Of a stretch of 64,000 nt of DNA, positions 17,380 to 26,795 are shown in pieces. Origin of the DNA: Chitinophagaceae bacterium. GTDB taxonomy: Bacteria > Bacteroidota > Bacteroidia > Chitinophagales > Chitinophagaceae. Both the position numbers and the translations under genes were made by a program. A model generated the notes under the pieces. That model was not told the DNA's origin, did not search any database, and saw only the letters and a program-made list of their open reading frames with translations. Positions within the stretch are counted from its first letter, which is position 1, and each line of letters opens with the position of its first letter. The stretch spans positions 1 to 64,000 of the forward strand of contig JAEUVD010000040.1 in the NCBI GenBank assembly GCA_016787065.1. Reading direction: 5' to 3'.

Positions 17380-18417
17380 ATGAAAAAATGGCGGCTGTTT
17401 CTGCTGATCGTATTATTGCCTGTTTGCGGAAGCGCGCAGGAAAAGCATTTACGGAACATTCGCCAATTAACTTTTGGAGGCGATAATGCAGAAGCTTATT
17501 TCAGTCCGGATGGTACTCAACTCGTTTTTCAAAGTAACAATAAAGCCTGGGGTTTAGAATGTGATCAGATTTTCCGAATGAATATTGCCAAGGCTGCCAA
17601 GGATAGTTTATACCTCCCTCCGAAAATAAGTAACGGACTCGGTAGAACCACTTGTAGCTATTTTATGCCTAATGGCAAAGACATACTCTATGCCAGTACA
17701 TTTAAAGGTTCCCATAGCTGCCCAACAATTGCCCATATACAAGGTAAATACCTGTGGAATATTTATGAGGATTATGAAATTTTTATCGCTTCTAAAAAAG
17801 GCAATATAAAAAAACAGCTTACGGAAAATAAGTATTACGATGCTGAAGCTACGGTTTCACCAACCGGCGATAAAATTGTTTTTACAAGCGATCGAAGTGG
17901 TGATTTGGAATTATGGACGATGAATATTGACGGTAGTAATCCAAAACAGGTCACCTTTGGTTTAGGGTATGATGGTGGTGCTTTCTTTTCGCCCGATGGG
18001 AAGAAACTTGTGTTTCGAGCGTCTCGTCCGAAAAGTGATTCCGATGTAGCTGAGTATAAGCGACTACTTAAAGAACATTTAGTGGCGCCAACCAGTATGG
18101 AGATTTATACTTGTAATGTGGATGGATCGGATTTGAAACAAATTACCGCCTTAGGAAAGGCAAATTGGGCGCCCTTCTTTCATCCATCTGGTTCTAAAAT
18201 AATTTTCAGTAGTAATCATTTTAGTAAGAAAGGGTACGATTTTCAGTTATTCTTAATCAATTTAGATGGAAGTGGCTTAGAGCAGATTACGACTGAATCT
18301 GCATTCAATGCCTTTCCAATGTTTTCACCCGACGGTAAAAAAATAGTATTTTCGTCGAACCGCAACAATCATGGCACACGAGATACCAATGTTTTCGTAG
18401 CCGATTGGGTGGATTAA
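17380..18417 (+). CDS. TolB-like beta-propeller protein, exported
   Basis: The longer frame begins at 17338, but the ATG at 17380 yields a clean signal peptide (KKWRLFLLIVLLPVCGSAQ) and is preceded by a -7 box. The mature protein is made of TolB/WD40-like repeats with recurrent FSPDGxxLVF units: AYFSPDGTQLVFQS, ATVSPTGDKIVFTSDRSG, AFFSPDGKKLVFRASRP, FHPSGSKIIFSS and MFSPDGKKIVFSSNR. This predicts a six-bladed periplasmic propeller of about 345 aa. Role unknown; it is followed by an M28 peptidase 17 nt on, and similar propellers often accompany peptidases in Bacteroidota. Confidence 0.88.
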   Translation: MKKWRLFLLIVLLPVCGSAQEKHLRNIRQLTFGGDNAEAYFSPDGTQLVFQSNNKAWGLECDQIFRMNIAKAAKDSLYLPPKISNGLGRTTCSYFMPNGKDILYASTFKGSHSCPTIAHIQGKYLWNIYEDYEIFIASKKGNIKKQLTENKYYDAEATVSPTGDKIVFTSDRSGDLELWTMNIDGSNPKQVTFGLGYDGGAFFSPDGKKLVFRASRPKSDSDVAEYKRLLKEHLVAPTSMEIYTCNVDGSDLKQITALGKANWAPFFHPSGSKIIFSSNHFSKKGYDFQLFLINLDGSGLEQITTESAFNAFPMFSPDGKKIVFSSNRNNHGTRDTNVFVADWVD

Positions 18418-18434
18418 ATTCAAACAATAACATC

Positions 18435-19664
18435 ATGAAGAAACAATTCATAGGCTTCTTGCTCACTCTATGTAGCTTTTCGGTTTTTGCACAACGTGTA
18501 AATACAACAAATATTGAAACGGTTGTTTCTTATCTTGCTTCTGATGAACTTCAAGGACGGGCAACGAGTTCAGAGGATGAGCGCAAAGCAGCAAAGTATA
18601 TTGCTGAAAAATTCAAGATGATGGCTTTACAGCCTTTCGGGAATAATTGGTTTTATTATGATTTTGTGAAGCGTTATAACACCAATGTTCATGATTCCGA
18701 TGAGAATCATGGTGAGCTAAGAACCGGAAGAGATGTCATTGCCTTTCTCGACAACCAGGCAGAATATACCGTAATAATTGGTGCACACTACGATCATTTA
18801 GGGTTGGGTGATGATCATAATAGCTTAGACGCTAATCCGAAAAATAAAGTGCATAATGGAGCTGATGATAATGCGAGTGGTGTAGCGGGATTGATCGAGT
18901 TAGCTAATTTCTTTACCAGTAACGGATTCACGGAACGATACAACTTCTTATTTATGGCGTTTTCAGGTGAGGAATTAGGGTTGTTTGGTTCGAAAGCTTG
19001 GTGCGAAAAACCTACGTTAGCCTTGGATAAGGTGAACTACATGCTTAATATGGATATGATTGGCCGTTTAAATAACGAAACAAAAAAGTTATTAGTTTAC
19101 GGTATCGGCACCTCACCAAATTTTGAAACAACACTCGATCGTATCAACACAAAATTTTCTTTAAAGAAGGATAGCTCAGGTGTTGGCCCTTCCGATCATA
19201 CGTCGTTTTATTTGAAAAATCTTCCGGTGCTTCATTTTTTTACCGGTCAGCATAGCGATTATCATAAACCAACCGATGATGCGGACAAGGTTAATTATGC
19301 AGGTATTGCTGAGGTATTAGAGTATTTGATAGATGTTATTTATGATTTAGATAAACAACCAAAGCAACCCTTTCTGAAAACAGCCTACCAAGCTGGTACA
19401 GAAGTTAGTTTTAAAGTAACCATGGGTGTTATGCCCGATTATGCGTTTGACGGTAAGGGTATGCGTATTGATGATGTATCTAATAATCGTCCAGCGCAAA
19501 AAGGGGGTATTCAGAAGGGAGATATCATAATCGGTATTCAAGGAAAGGCCATCGGAAATGTGATGGATTATATGAAAATACTAAGCGAGCACAAAAAGGG
19601 TGATACTGTTGATGTTGAACTAATCCGTGGCTCGGAAACCCTTACGAAAACGATTACCTTTTAA
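18435..19664 (+). CDS. M28-family metallopeptidase with C-terminal PDZ domain
   Basis: Secreted zinc aminopeptidase-type enzyme, 409 aa from ATG 18435; the frame extends ten codons upstream but the signal peptide begins at this ATG (KKQFIGFLLTLCSFSVFAQ). Two-zinc ligands of the family are visible: His118 (GAHYDHLG), Asp144 (GADDNASG), Glu179/180 (SGEELG), Asp207 (NMDMIG) and His277 (DYHKPTDD). A PDZ domain occupies the last 90 residues (AQKGGIQKGDIIIGIQGKAI). It probably degrades peptides in the periplasm or outside the cell, together with the adjacent propeller protein. Confidence 0.93.
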   Translation: MKKQFIGFLLTLCSFSVFAQRVNTTNIETVVSYLASDELQGRATSSEDERKAAKYIAEKFKMMALQPFGNNWFYYDFVKRYNTNVHDSDENHGELRTGRDVIAFLDNQAEYTVIIGAHYDHLGLGDDHNSLDANPKNKVHNGADDNASGVAGLIELANFFTSNGFTERYNFLFMAFSGEELGLFGSKAWCEKPTLALDKVNYMLNMDMIGRLNNETKKLLVYGIGTSPNFETTLDRINTKFSLKKDSSGVGPSDHTSFYLKNLPVLHFFTGQHSDYHKPTDDADKVNYAGIAEVLEYLIDVIYDLDKQPKQPFLKTAYQAGTEVSFKVTMGVMPDYAFDGKGMRIDDVSNNRPAQKGGIQKGDIIIGIQGKAIGNVMDYMKILSEHKKGDTVDVELIRGSETLTKTITF

Positions 19665-19730
19665 TATTTTTAGTTCAGATAGTCGGCATATAGAAAATTT
19701 AATATACTTTTAAATCCTCAAATTGAATTC

Positions 19731-20048
19731 ATGAAGCGTATCGCATTTTTACTGTTTGTAGTTTCTATGATGGCTGTATCCTGTAAACGTCAACCGGGTT
19801 CTACAACAGCTTGTTTCAATATTTCAAAAACACCTGCTAAAGTAAACGATACCTTATACCTTCTGAACTGTTCTTTAAATTATGATAAAGTACGTTGGTT
19901 TATACCGTCGTATTTATATATCGATACCGTAAATCGGCATTTGAAATTTGTGCCAACTGGGACAGGAAATATGGATGTGTACTTATGGGTAGCGATGAAT
20001 GATACCACGAAACAAAACATGATTAAGAAAACTATTTCGGTTCAATAA
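19731..20048 (+). CDS. Small lipoprotein with PKD-like fold
   Basis: A 105-aa protein with a lipobox (MAVSC, Cys18). The mature 88 residues look like one beta-sandwich: NDTLYLLNCSLNYDKVRWFI, then FVPTGTGNMDVYLWVAMND. This resembles PKD-type domains, although that is a guess from pattern. It ends 14 nt before the S41 protease gene and is probably co-transcribed with it. Confidence 0.65.
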   Translation: MKRIAFLLFVVSMMAVSCKRQPGSTTACFNISKTPAKVNDTLYLLNCSLNYDKVRWFIPSYLYIDTVNRHLKFVPTGTGNMDVYLWVAMNDTTKQNMIKKTISVQ

Positions 20049-20062
20049 CTAAGAAAGTTCCT

Positions 20063-21625
20063 TTGTCGAATTCTGTACTATCGGATTACAAAACACCGCT
20101 CTTGTTTTCCTGCATTCTTATTCTAGGAATGTTTTTAGGGGTTAAGATGGCTGATCAGCTTCCGAAGCAAAAGAAATCGGAACGTCAACTCGATGCTTTG
20201 ATCAATTTAATACAAACGCATTATGTTGACAGTTTAAACACGAATCTGTTATATGAAAATGGTGTAGAAGGCATTTTAAAATCACTAGACCCACATACGG
20301 TTTACATTCCTAAAGACGAATTACAAATCAGTAATGAAGAACTAGAAGGAAGTTTTTATGGTATCGGTACCGAGTTCTTTATGGCCAGAGATACCGTTAT
20401 GATTTCATCGGTGGTAACCGATGGACCAGCAAGTAAGGCAGGAATTAAAACGGGTGATCAGTTTCTAAAAATTGATACAGCATGGGTTGCAGGACGGAAA
20501 ATAAGTCAAGAAGATATTGTAAAGAAAATACGCGGACAACGCGCCACCAAGGTGAAGGTATTAGTTCGCCATCCGGATTCCAAGGAAAATTGGATAACTA
20601 TTACAAGAGATTTAGTTGCTTATACATCGGTTACGGCAGCGGTTAAATTGACTAAAGAAACTGGCTACATTGCTATTCGCTTATTTAATGAAACTACCTA
20701 TGAGGAATTTAAAAAGGCACTTAGCGATTTAAAGCAACAAGGAATTTCATCGTTAATTATTGATGTTAGAAATAACCCGGGAGGTTACATGGATGCCGTG
20801 GCGAATATCGCCGATGAATTAATTTCCGGTAAACAATTGCTTATAAGTACGAAAGGTAAGAATGAAGAAACGAAGGTTTATAGTGAACATCCCGGCATGT
20901 TTGAAACGGGTACACTAAGTATTTTAATTAATGAGTATTCTGCCTCGGCTAGTGAAATTTTAGCCGGCATAACACAGGATTTAGATCGCGGTAAAGTATA
21001 TGGCAGAAGAAGTTATGGTAAGGGGTTGGTTCAGGAACAATTTGAATTGCCCGATCAATCGGCTATACGTATCACCACCGCCCGTTATTATTTGCCTAGC
21101 GGACGTTGCATTCAAAAAAATTATGCCGACGGAAAAGATGAGTATCATGAAGATATTTATAAGCGGTTTCATGCCGGTGAAATGGTTCATGGTGATAGCT
21201 CGACGCAACATAAAAACCACACGCCCTTCTATACTAAAAATAAGCGAACGGTATATGCCAATGAGGGTATTAGTCCGGATGTTTTTATTGCCGCCGACAC
21301 AAATCAGTTAAATGCGCTTAGCTTATTTTATGGAGAGCATCTTCCCGAGCAGTTTGCCTTTCCTTATTTGTATTCTTCCAAAAGAGATATTGCTAATGTG
21401 CAAGCATATGATCGATACTTAATGGATAACTTAGCATGGTGGAAAGATTTTCAGCTATTTCTTCAAGGTAGAAAAATACGTATTCCTGCTACGTTAGAAG
21501 AAACTATTAAGCACGATGTGATGGCCCAAATGGCCTCGGTTTGGTATGGAAAATCCGGTGAGATTTATTTTCGTGCTAAGTCGGATGCTGTGATTCAAGA
21601 AGTATTGAAACAGAAGGGAAAATAA
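20063..21625 (+). CDS. S41-family C-terminal processing protease (Ctp-like)
   Basis: A 520-aa membrane-anchored periplasmic serine protease. The TTG at 20063 is the chosen start because it comes just before the single membrane segment (LLFSCILILGMFLGVKMAD). It has a helical domain (LDPHTVYIPKDEL), then PDZ (GPASKAGIKTGDQFLKID), then the S41 catalytic core with NNPGGYMDAVANIADELIS, the nucleophile Ser in YSASASEILAG and the Lys in YGKGLVQEQF. A C-terminal extension of about 150 residues is usual in the Bacteroidota group. It likely processes periplasmic or envelope proteins. Confidence 0.93.
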   Translation: MSNSVLSDYKTPLLFSCILILGMFLGVKMADQLPKQKKSERQLDALINLIQTHYVDSLNTNLLYENGVEGILKSLDPHTVYIPKDELQISNEELEGSFYGIGTEFFMARDTVMISSVVTDGPASKAGIKTGDQFLKIDTAWVAGRKISQEDIVKKIRGQRATKVKVLVRHPDSKENWITITRDLVAYTSVTAAVKLTKETGYIAIRLFNETTYEEFKKALSDLKQQGISSLIIDVRNNPGGYMDAVANIADELISGKQLLISTKGKNEETKVYSEHPGMFETGTLSILINEYSASASEILAGITQDLDRGKVYGRRSYGKGLVQEQFELPDQSAIRITTARYYLPSGRCIQKNYADGKDEYHEDIYKRFHAGEMVHGDSSTQHKNHTPFYTKNKRTVYANEGISPDVFIAADTNQLNALSLFYGEHLPEQFAFPYLYSSKRDIANVQAYDRYLMDNLAWWKDFQLFLQGRKIRIPATLEETIKHDVMAQMASVWYGKSGEIYFRAKSDAVIQEVLKQKGK

Positions 21626-21841
21626 GTTTGGCATCTTAGCGTAGTGCTTATTTCAAATCAAAAAAGTTACATCACCCGTTCATGATACAAGGCATTTATT
21701 GCAACTCAACGAAGTAAGTGAATTCACATGACCTCGTTGGTATGCCATGTTTTTTGAGTATAACTGTACTCAAATTGATTCTGAAGCGACTTGATTTGTG
21801 TTAGACTTTCTTCAGCCCATACGCGTTGAAATTATTATCTA

Positions 21842-24800
21842 CTACTCATTCAATAAGGTTAACTTTTCAATCCAAACAGGAATATTATTTGCAATAACTT
21901 TGAGTTGATACAAGCCGGAAACGACCTCTTTGGTTGACATCGTAAGAATATGAGAACCAGCAGTCATGTTATGATTTTCCAAACGAATTTGTCGGCCAGA
22001 TGCGTCAGAAAGTTCAAGCTTTACACTAGCATCATGAGCGATATCTAAATTGATTTTTAAGAATTCCTTCGCTGGATTCGGATAGATAGTTACATGAACA
22101 TCTTCTTCAAAAATTACTTCTCTAATAGCACTGTATTGTTGCTTTCCATCGTTATCGGTATGCACCAATCGATAAAAATTTCGTTGCTTAAAAGGATACT
22201 TATCGATGAATTGATAATTTAATTCTTGTTTACTGGTATCGTTAAGTGCCTTAGAAGCTATTCTTTCGGAACAAGGAATGAAATGCACACCATCGTTACT
22301 TTTTTCTACCACAAAATAATCTGAATTGGTTTCCTGTGCTGTGCGCCATTGAATAAGAACTTGTTGTTGTTGCTTTCGAGCGGTAAACTCTTTTAGTTCC
22401 AACCATAAAGCGGCATTGAATGCGTTACAGGTATGACAATAAAATGATGAGAAACTATCTACGGGAAAGCACAACGTCCAAATGGTATGCGCTGCGTCGT
22501 AACTTTTTGAAATTAAATTATTTGGTATAACACTATACGTATGTAATGGGTCGGTTAAGTTGCCATTATCGATTTTCGTGATACATAGATTGCTTAAGGT
22601 TGGCGTAAACGTAGGTTGAGCAACATTGGTAGCATCATTATTAAATTCATCGATATCATCTTGCAGCACATACAAACATAAATTCGCTGCAGTTTGATTC
22701 GATGCATTTACAGTAAAATGTCGTTTCAAATAGAGTTGTCCTTGATAACTTAATGTGGTGCAATCAATTTCTGTTTCAACGGTTGTTGAACCAAGCGAGG
22801 TGCCGTTCGTTACATCCGCTATGGATGCTATTCGTCTACAATCAAATGGGTTTTGATATTCAGAAGCATTACCATCAGTCAACACATGGGTAACTGCCGG
22901 AATAGGATAAAGCGCACTGCAATCGGAAATATTAAATGCATTTTGATTCACTAATAAACTATCGGTACCTCCAATGTCAATCGTAGTCAATGCTGTATCG
23001 GTGCATGAAGGCACTGCATTCGTACTGGCTACAATATATATGGAGTCGGAAGAGGTTATATTGTGTGGATTTGGATGGGGTAAAGTGCACGCGGCATCTT
23101 GAAAAAATAAAGTATCTGTTCCGGGTGGAAAAGTGCTAAAGGGGTTAATCAAAGAGGTAATGTCTATGCTATTGGGCGCACAAACCGTTCCATTCATGGT
23201 AAGCATTTGAATATCGGGCAAGCTATTTACTTGAACCAGTACCGTATCGGAGGAGTAACACGCACCTAAATACATTTTGCTAAAATGAATAACACTTCCT
23301 GTTGTATCATTCATCGGAAATTGAATCGGAGAAACCAAGGCTTGGTCGTAATAGAAACGAATACTATCATAAGGATTACCACCAGAAATACCCCCATTCA
23401 AAGTAGTTAAATCAAAAACCGCTGTATTACTACCTACGGCATTTTCACAGGAAATGATCGTATCCTGAAACGCCAAGGGAGAAGGAACAATCTGAAGTGT
23501 GTCTTTTGTTCTACAGGTTGAGGTACCACTGCAAGCAGCATAGAAAATATATGTTCCCGGAGTACTAGAATTGTTTACAACAGTATTCGGAACAGATAGT
23601 GGATTGAACGGAGATAAATTAAAGAGTGATGTTCCGCCAACAGGCACATCATACCACTCAATACTTGCCGGTGTATAAGTGTATGGAATGGTAAGCGTTA
23701 CTGTTGTAGGCACAGCGAGTGCATTCGCCAAACAATCTGGTTGAAAGGCAGTATCATTCCAACTTTCAAAATAGCCAACATGCAAAATATCTCCTGGCAA
23801 TAGGTTGCTATAAATGGCCGACAAACTATTCGTGGTTATCTTTCGTACATAACTGAAGCTAGCTTGTGTACCAACGGTTAATCCTCCTGCATCAATATCA
23901 TTTGCACCAACATTGTATGGTGTAGGACAGGAAGAAAACAATCCCGGTCCATTCGGATTTGAACCAAATAAATTAAATCGACATTCATCCGGAAAGGCGG
24001 AATACAGGTTGGTAATTGTTAAGGTACCAGGCTGTGTAAATGAGGCTCCCGGAGGTAAAGCGGGTAATGTACCACTTGCAAACGTGCAAGCGTACTGGTT
24101 AGAACAATTGGCTGGCAGCCCGATACTATTGCCGGGTAAGGTTGCTCCAACATTATCCATACAAGGTGTTACCGTGAATGTAATGGTGGCTGTACCAAAC
24201 AAAGGCGTTGAACAACCACTTACACTTAACCCTTGTCCGAAAGGTATAGAAGCACCCTGACAAAGCACATAGGGTGAAGCAGGAACAGGCCGCTTATTTA
24301 CTAGTTGAATTGGAGGGCTTAAGGAATCATCACTCAAAACGGGATTACTAACACCTCCACTGTTTACAATCGACAAGGATGTGTTTAATACATATAATCC
24401 CCCATTGTATAAATTCACATTGGGCATCACAACGCTGATCATATTGGCACCACAGCATTGAAGAACTCCGTTGGATACCACTACCGAATAGGTTGTTAAA
24501 CCATTTGGACCATTCACGTATAAATATACAGTAACTGGGTTGATAGATAAATTGATAGGTAGTAAACCATAGTTTGTTAGAACAATTCCAATAGGCATTA
24601 AAGCACTAAAGCAATTACCGGTGGGTGTATTCAACGTTGCAATAGCGGGATCATAATTTACTCCTGGTAATACGGTTAGATTGTAGTCTTCGGTTTCACC
24701 CGTGAAAACCGTAGTGCAAGCATCGTTAGCACCTAAAGGATATGCTGTAATGGCACTTCGAACACGCATGCCAACAATACCATACGCTGCACTTGTTGGA

Positions 24801-25144
24801 ACGGTTATGCTGACAGTGCCTGTTGTACCATTCGCAATAACTTGAAACCACTCACTGGCTTCCAATTGTGTATTATGATTGAAGTCTAACCAAACCGCAG
24901 CATTGCCATTCGAAGCTAAGGTAACAGTGAGATTATATGAATTACCAACTAGGAGATTGGTAGTGGCTGTTTGCTGAGAGTAATTGCCGGAAGCACAGCC
25001 CGTAGTTGTATTGTTAATCGTATTAAAACTTACTTGTGTAATACATGCAGAACCTCCTGAGTTGAAACTCGCACAGTATTGCGCATGACTGTTACATACA
25101 AGAAATAAGATATAGAATATGGTAAGTAGAATTACATGTTTCAT
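21842..25144 (-). CDS. Large T9SS-exported GEVED-domain protein
   Basis: A 1100-aa secreted protein. After a signal peptide (to about residue 21) it has a GEVED-type domain (residues about 80-155; AVWLDFNHNTQLEASEWFQ then FTGETEDYNLTV). A long low-complexity middle rich in Thr, Ser, Asn and Cys follows, probably Ig-like repeats. The end carries a type A T9SS sorting domain (VTIYPNPAKEFLKINLD with final strands). It should be exported across the outer membrane and attached to the surface or released. Adhesion is likely from composition, not proven. A -7-like box (TAACTTTA) lies upstream on the minus strand near 25161-25170. Confidence 0.9.
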   Translation of the reverse strand: MKHVILLTIFYILFLVCNSHAQYCASFNSGGSACITQVSFNTINNTTTGCASGNYSQQTATTNLLVGNSYNLTVTLASNGNAAVWLDFNHNTQLEASEWFQVIANGTTGTVSITVPTSAAYGIVGMRVRSAITAYPLGANDACTTVFTGETEDYNLTVLPGVNYDPAIATLNTPTGNCFSALMPIGIVLTNYGLLPINLSINPVTVYLYVNGPNGLTTYSVVVSNGVLQCCGANMISVVMPNVNLYNGGLYVLNTSLSIVNSGGVSNPVLSDDSLSPPIQLVNKRPVPASPYVLCQGASIPFGQGLSVSGCSTPLFGTATITFTVTPCMDNVGATLPGNSIGLPANCSNQYACTFASGTLPALPPGASFTQPGTLTITNLYSAFPDECRFNLFGSNPNGPGLFSSCPTPYNVGANDIDAGGLTVGTQASFSYVRKITTNSLSAIYSNLLPGDILHVGYFESWNDTAFQPDCLANALAVPTTVTLTIPYTYTPASIEWYDVPVGGTSLFNLSPFNPLSVPNTVVNNSSTPGTYIFYAACSGTSTCRTKDTLQIVPSPLAFQDTIISCENAVGSNTAVFDLTTLNGGISGGNPYDSIRFYYDQALVSPIQFPMNDTTGSVIHFSKMYLGACYSSDTVLVQVNSLPDIQMLTMNGTVCAPNSIDITSLINPFSTFPPGTDTLFFQDAACTLPHPNPHNITSSDSIYIVASTNAVPSCTDTALTTIDIGGTDSLLVNQNAFNISDCSALYPIPAVTHVLTDGNASEYQNPFDCRRIASIADVTNGTSLGSTTVETEIDCTTLSYQGQLYLKRHFTVNASNQTAANLCLYVLQDDIDEFNNDATNVAQPTFTPTLSNLCITKIDNGNLTDPLHTYSVIPNNLISKSYDAAHTIWTLCFPVDSFSSFYCHTCNAFNAALWLELKEFTARKQQQQVLIQWRTAQETNSDYFVVEKSNDGVHFIPCSERIASKALNDTSKQELNYQFIDKYPFKQRNFYRLVHTDNDGKQQYSAIREVIFEEDVHVTIYPNPAKEFLKINLDIAHDASVKLELSDASGRQIRLENHNMTAGSHILTMSTKEVVSGLYQLKVIANNIPVWIEKLTLLNE

Positions 25145-25470
25145 AAGTAACGATATATCTTCTAAAGTTAATACAAGTTCTTTACCAGTTCTTAAAATTA
25201 ATTTATAATGTGATAATTTATTGTAGTCATGGATAATCTTATCTATTCATATTAATGAATTAAAGCACAGTTGTGGTAAGAAACGATGTTTGTTTTAGGA
25301 TATTAGGAAATCAGAATTTATCTAGTTCGAACGTAAGATTAAAAGTACAACTACCACTACTTTTTCGTGCTGATTGTCTCCTTAAAAACAGACCGCTTAG
25401 GGAAATAAATAAAAAAATAATTGGTTATTTGAAAATCTATATCGTAATATTGCAATATTAAATAATTGGA
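25145..25470. other. Intergenic region upstream of the ars operon
   Basis: This 326-nt divergent gap holds the promoters of the large T9SS gene and of arsR. Apart from the palindrome at 25445-25460 nothing structured was seen. A 62-codon plus-strand frame within it (from 25273) has no family features and is judged accidental. Confidence 0.5.
25445..25460 (+). promoter_or_regulatory. Palindromic operator overlapping the arsR promoter
   Basis: TAATATTGCAATATTA is a perfect 16-bp palindrome ending 10 nt before the arsR ATG. Its left half, TAATATTG, is also a one-mismatch -7 box, with TTG at 25421-25423 at 21 nt distance. A bound ArsR dimer would block transcription directly. Confidence 0.65.
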
Positions 25471-25803
25471 ATGGGGGCTACCAAAACGGATCACTTTACA
25501 GATAAGCAAAATGAACTAGCTGTGTTATGCAAGGCTATGGGCCATCCGGCACGTGTTGCGATTCTGGAATACCTCTTAAAAAATCAGGATTGTATTTGTG
25601 GCGATATTGTTGATTTTTTACCGCTCGCGCAACCTACCGTTTCGCAACATTTAAAGGAGCTTAAACAGGCCGGACTGATTCAAGGTAGCATAGAGGGGAA
25701 TAGCATCTGTTATTGTATCGATCAAAATGCTATAAAAAAACTGGAACGGTATTTCACTAGTTTCTTCAATACATTGAAAACAACGAAAAAAACCTGTTGC
25801 TAA
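25471..25803 (+). CDS. arsR: ArsR-family metalloid-responsive repressor
   Basis: A 110-aa winged-helix regulator. HTH region: [23 protein letters not shown], with family-typical [13 protein letters not shown] before it. Cysteines in the alpha-3 area (CICGDIV) and the terminal pair (KKTCC) are candidates for As(III) binding. It is followed by arsM 23 nt on and by arsC, which fits an arsenic-induced operon repressed from the palindrome just upstream. The arrangement is autoregulatory by inference. Confidence 0.92.
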   Translation: MGATKTDHFTDKQNELAVLCKAMGHPARVAILEYLLKNQDCICGDIVDFLPLAQPTVSQHLKELKQAGLIQGSIEGNSICYCIDQNAIKKLERYFTSFFNTLKTTKKTCC

Positions 25804-25826
25804 TAAACGTAAAAAATAAATAGATC

Positions 25827-26666
25827 ATGAATAATGCAGAACAACTTAAAGAACTGGTAAAACAGAAATACAGTGAAATTGCTTTACAAAGCAAAGAAAG
25901 TAATCAATCATCGTGTTGCGGCTCCGGTTCCTGCTCCACAGAAGTTTACAACATAATGACCGACGATTATTCTAATCTGGAAGGCTATCAACCCGAAGCT
26001 GATTTAGGTTTGGGGTGTGGACTACCAACGCGGTTCGCTAGAATTAAACCAGGTAATACGGTAATAGACTTGGGTAGCGGCGCGGGTAATGATTGTTTTA
26101 TTGCTCGCAAGGAGGCTGGTGAAGATGGACGTATTATCGGAATAGATTTTACTCCGGCTATGATTGAGAAGGCACGACAAAACGCAACTAAACTTGGGTT
26201 TAGTAATGTTGAATTTCGTTTAGGTGATATTGAGCGTATGCCGGTTACCGCAAATATGGCAGATGTAATAGTTAGCAATTGTGTTTTGAATTTAGTGCCG
26301 GATAAAAACAATGTTTTTAAAGAAATGTTTCGGGTATTAAAACCTGGAGGGCATTTTAGTATTTCGGATGTTGTTCTGTTAGGTGAATTGCCCGAAGCGT
26401 TACGTAAAGATGCTGAAATGTATGCAGGTTGTGTTTCTGGAGCTATTCAAAAATCAACGTATCTGCAGTTAATTCAGGAAAATGGTTTTGAATCGATTCA
26501 AATTCAAAAGGAAAAACCAATTATTATTCCGGATGATATTTTGAATAATTATTTAGACGCTGAAAGCCTGTCAGAATTCAAATCCGGTTCTATTGGAATA
26601 TATAGCATTACCGTTTATGCGGAGAAACCTAAAACCTGTGGCTGTGGACCAACCTGTTGTAACTAA
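25827..26666 (+). CDS. arsM: Arsenite S-adenosylmethionine methyltransferase ArsM
   Basis: Methylates As(III) to volatile or less retained methylarsenicals. A class I methyltransferase fold (VIDLGSGAGNDCFIARK; GIDFTPAMIEKAR; DVIVSNCVLNLVPDK) with the ArsM As-binding cysteines at Cys64, Cys152 and Cys202, plus an N-terminal Cys cluster (SSCCGSGSC) typical of the family. The C-terminus is Cys-rich (TCGCGPTCCN). The 279 aa length is normal. The last codons overlap the probable start of a small membrane protein. Confidence 0.95.
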   Translation: MNNAEQLKELVKQKYSEIALQSKESNQSSCCGSGSCSTEVYNIMTDDYSNLEGYQPEADLGLGCGLPTRFARIKPGNTVIDLGSGAGNDCFIARKEAGEDGRIIGIDFTPAMIEKARQNATKLGFSNVEFRLGDIERMPVTANMADVIVSNCVLNLVPDKNNVFKEMFRVLKPGGHFSISDVVLLGELPEALRKDAEMYAGCVSGAIQKSTYLQLIQENGFESIQIQKEKPIIIPDDILNNYLDAESLSEFKSGSIGIYSITVYAEKPKTCGCGPTCCN

Positions 26667-26787
26667 GTCGTTTTGGGAAAAGTATAAGAAGCCTATTATT
26701 ATTACTGCTTCCGTTATATTGTTGCAACTGCTTTTTGGCTTTGACCCTAAATTTTGTATTATTAATATTATCTGGTTATTTGTTTAA
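26638..26787 (+). CDS. Small membrane protein of the ars operon
   Basis: A short gene squeezed between arsM and arsC. Possible starts are GTG at 26638 or 26644 (both inside the arsM end, other frame); an upstream ATG at 26593 is less likely. It encodes about 47-49 aa: a Lys-rich N-terminal part (SFWEKYKKP), one hydrophobic helix (IIITASVILLQLLFGF) and a short hydrophobic tail (FCIINIIWLFV). No family is recognised. Its fixed place in the operon suggests a helper role in arsenic handling or in anchoring a partner protein. Confidence 0.6.
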   Translation: MAVDQPVVTKSFWEKYKKPIIITASVILLQLLFGFDPKFCIINIIWLFV

Positions 26788-26795
26788 ATAGAGGA

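Noticed and set aside
23913..24260. A 115-codon plus-strand frame inside the large T9SS gene
   Set aside because: It is antisense to a continuous 1100-codon gene with signal peptide and sorting domain; composition is that of a shadow frame.
25273..25461. A 62-codon plus-strand frame before arsR
   Set aside because: It starts with GTG, has no family motif and runs through the arsR promoter/operator palindrome.
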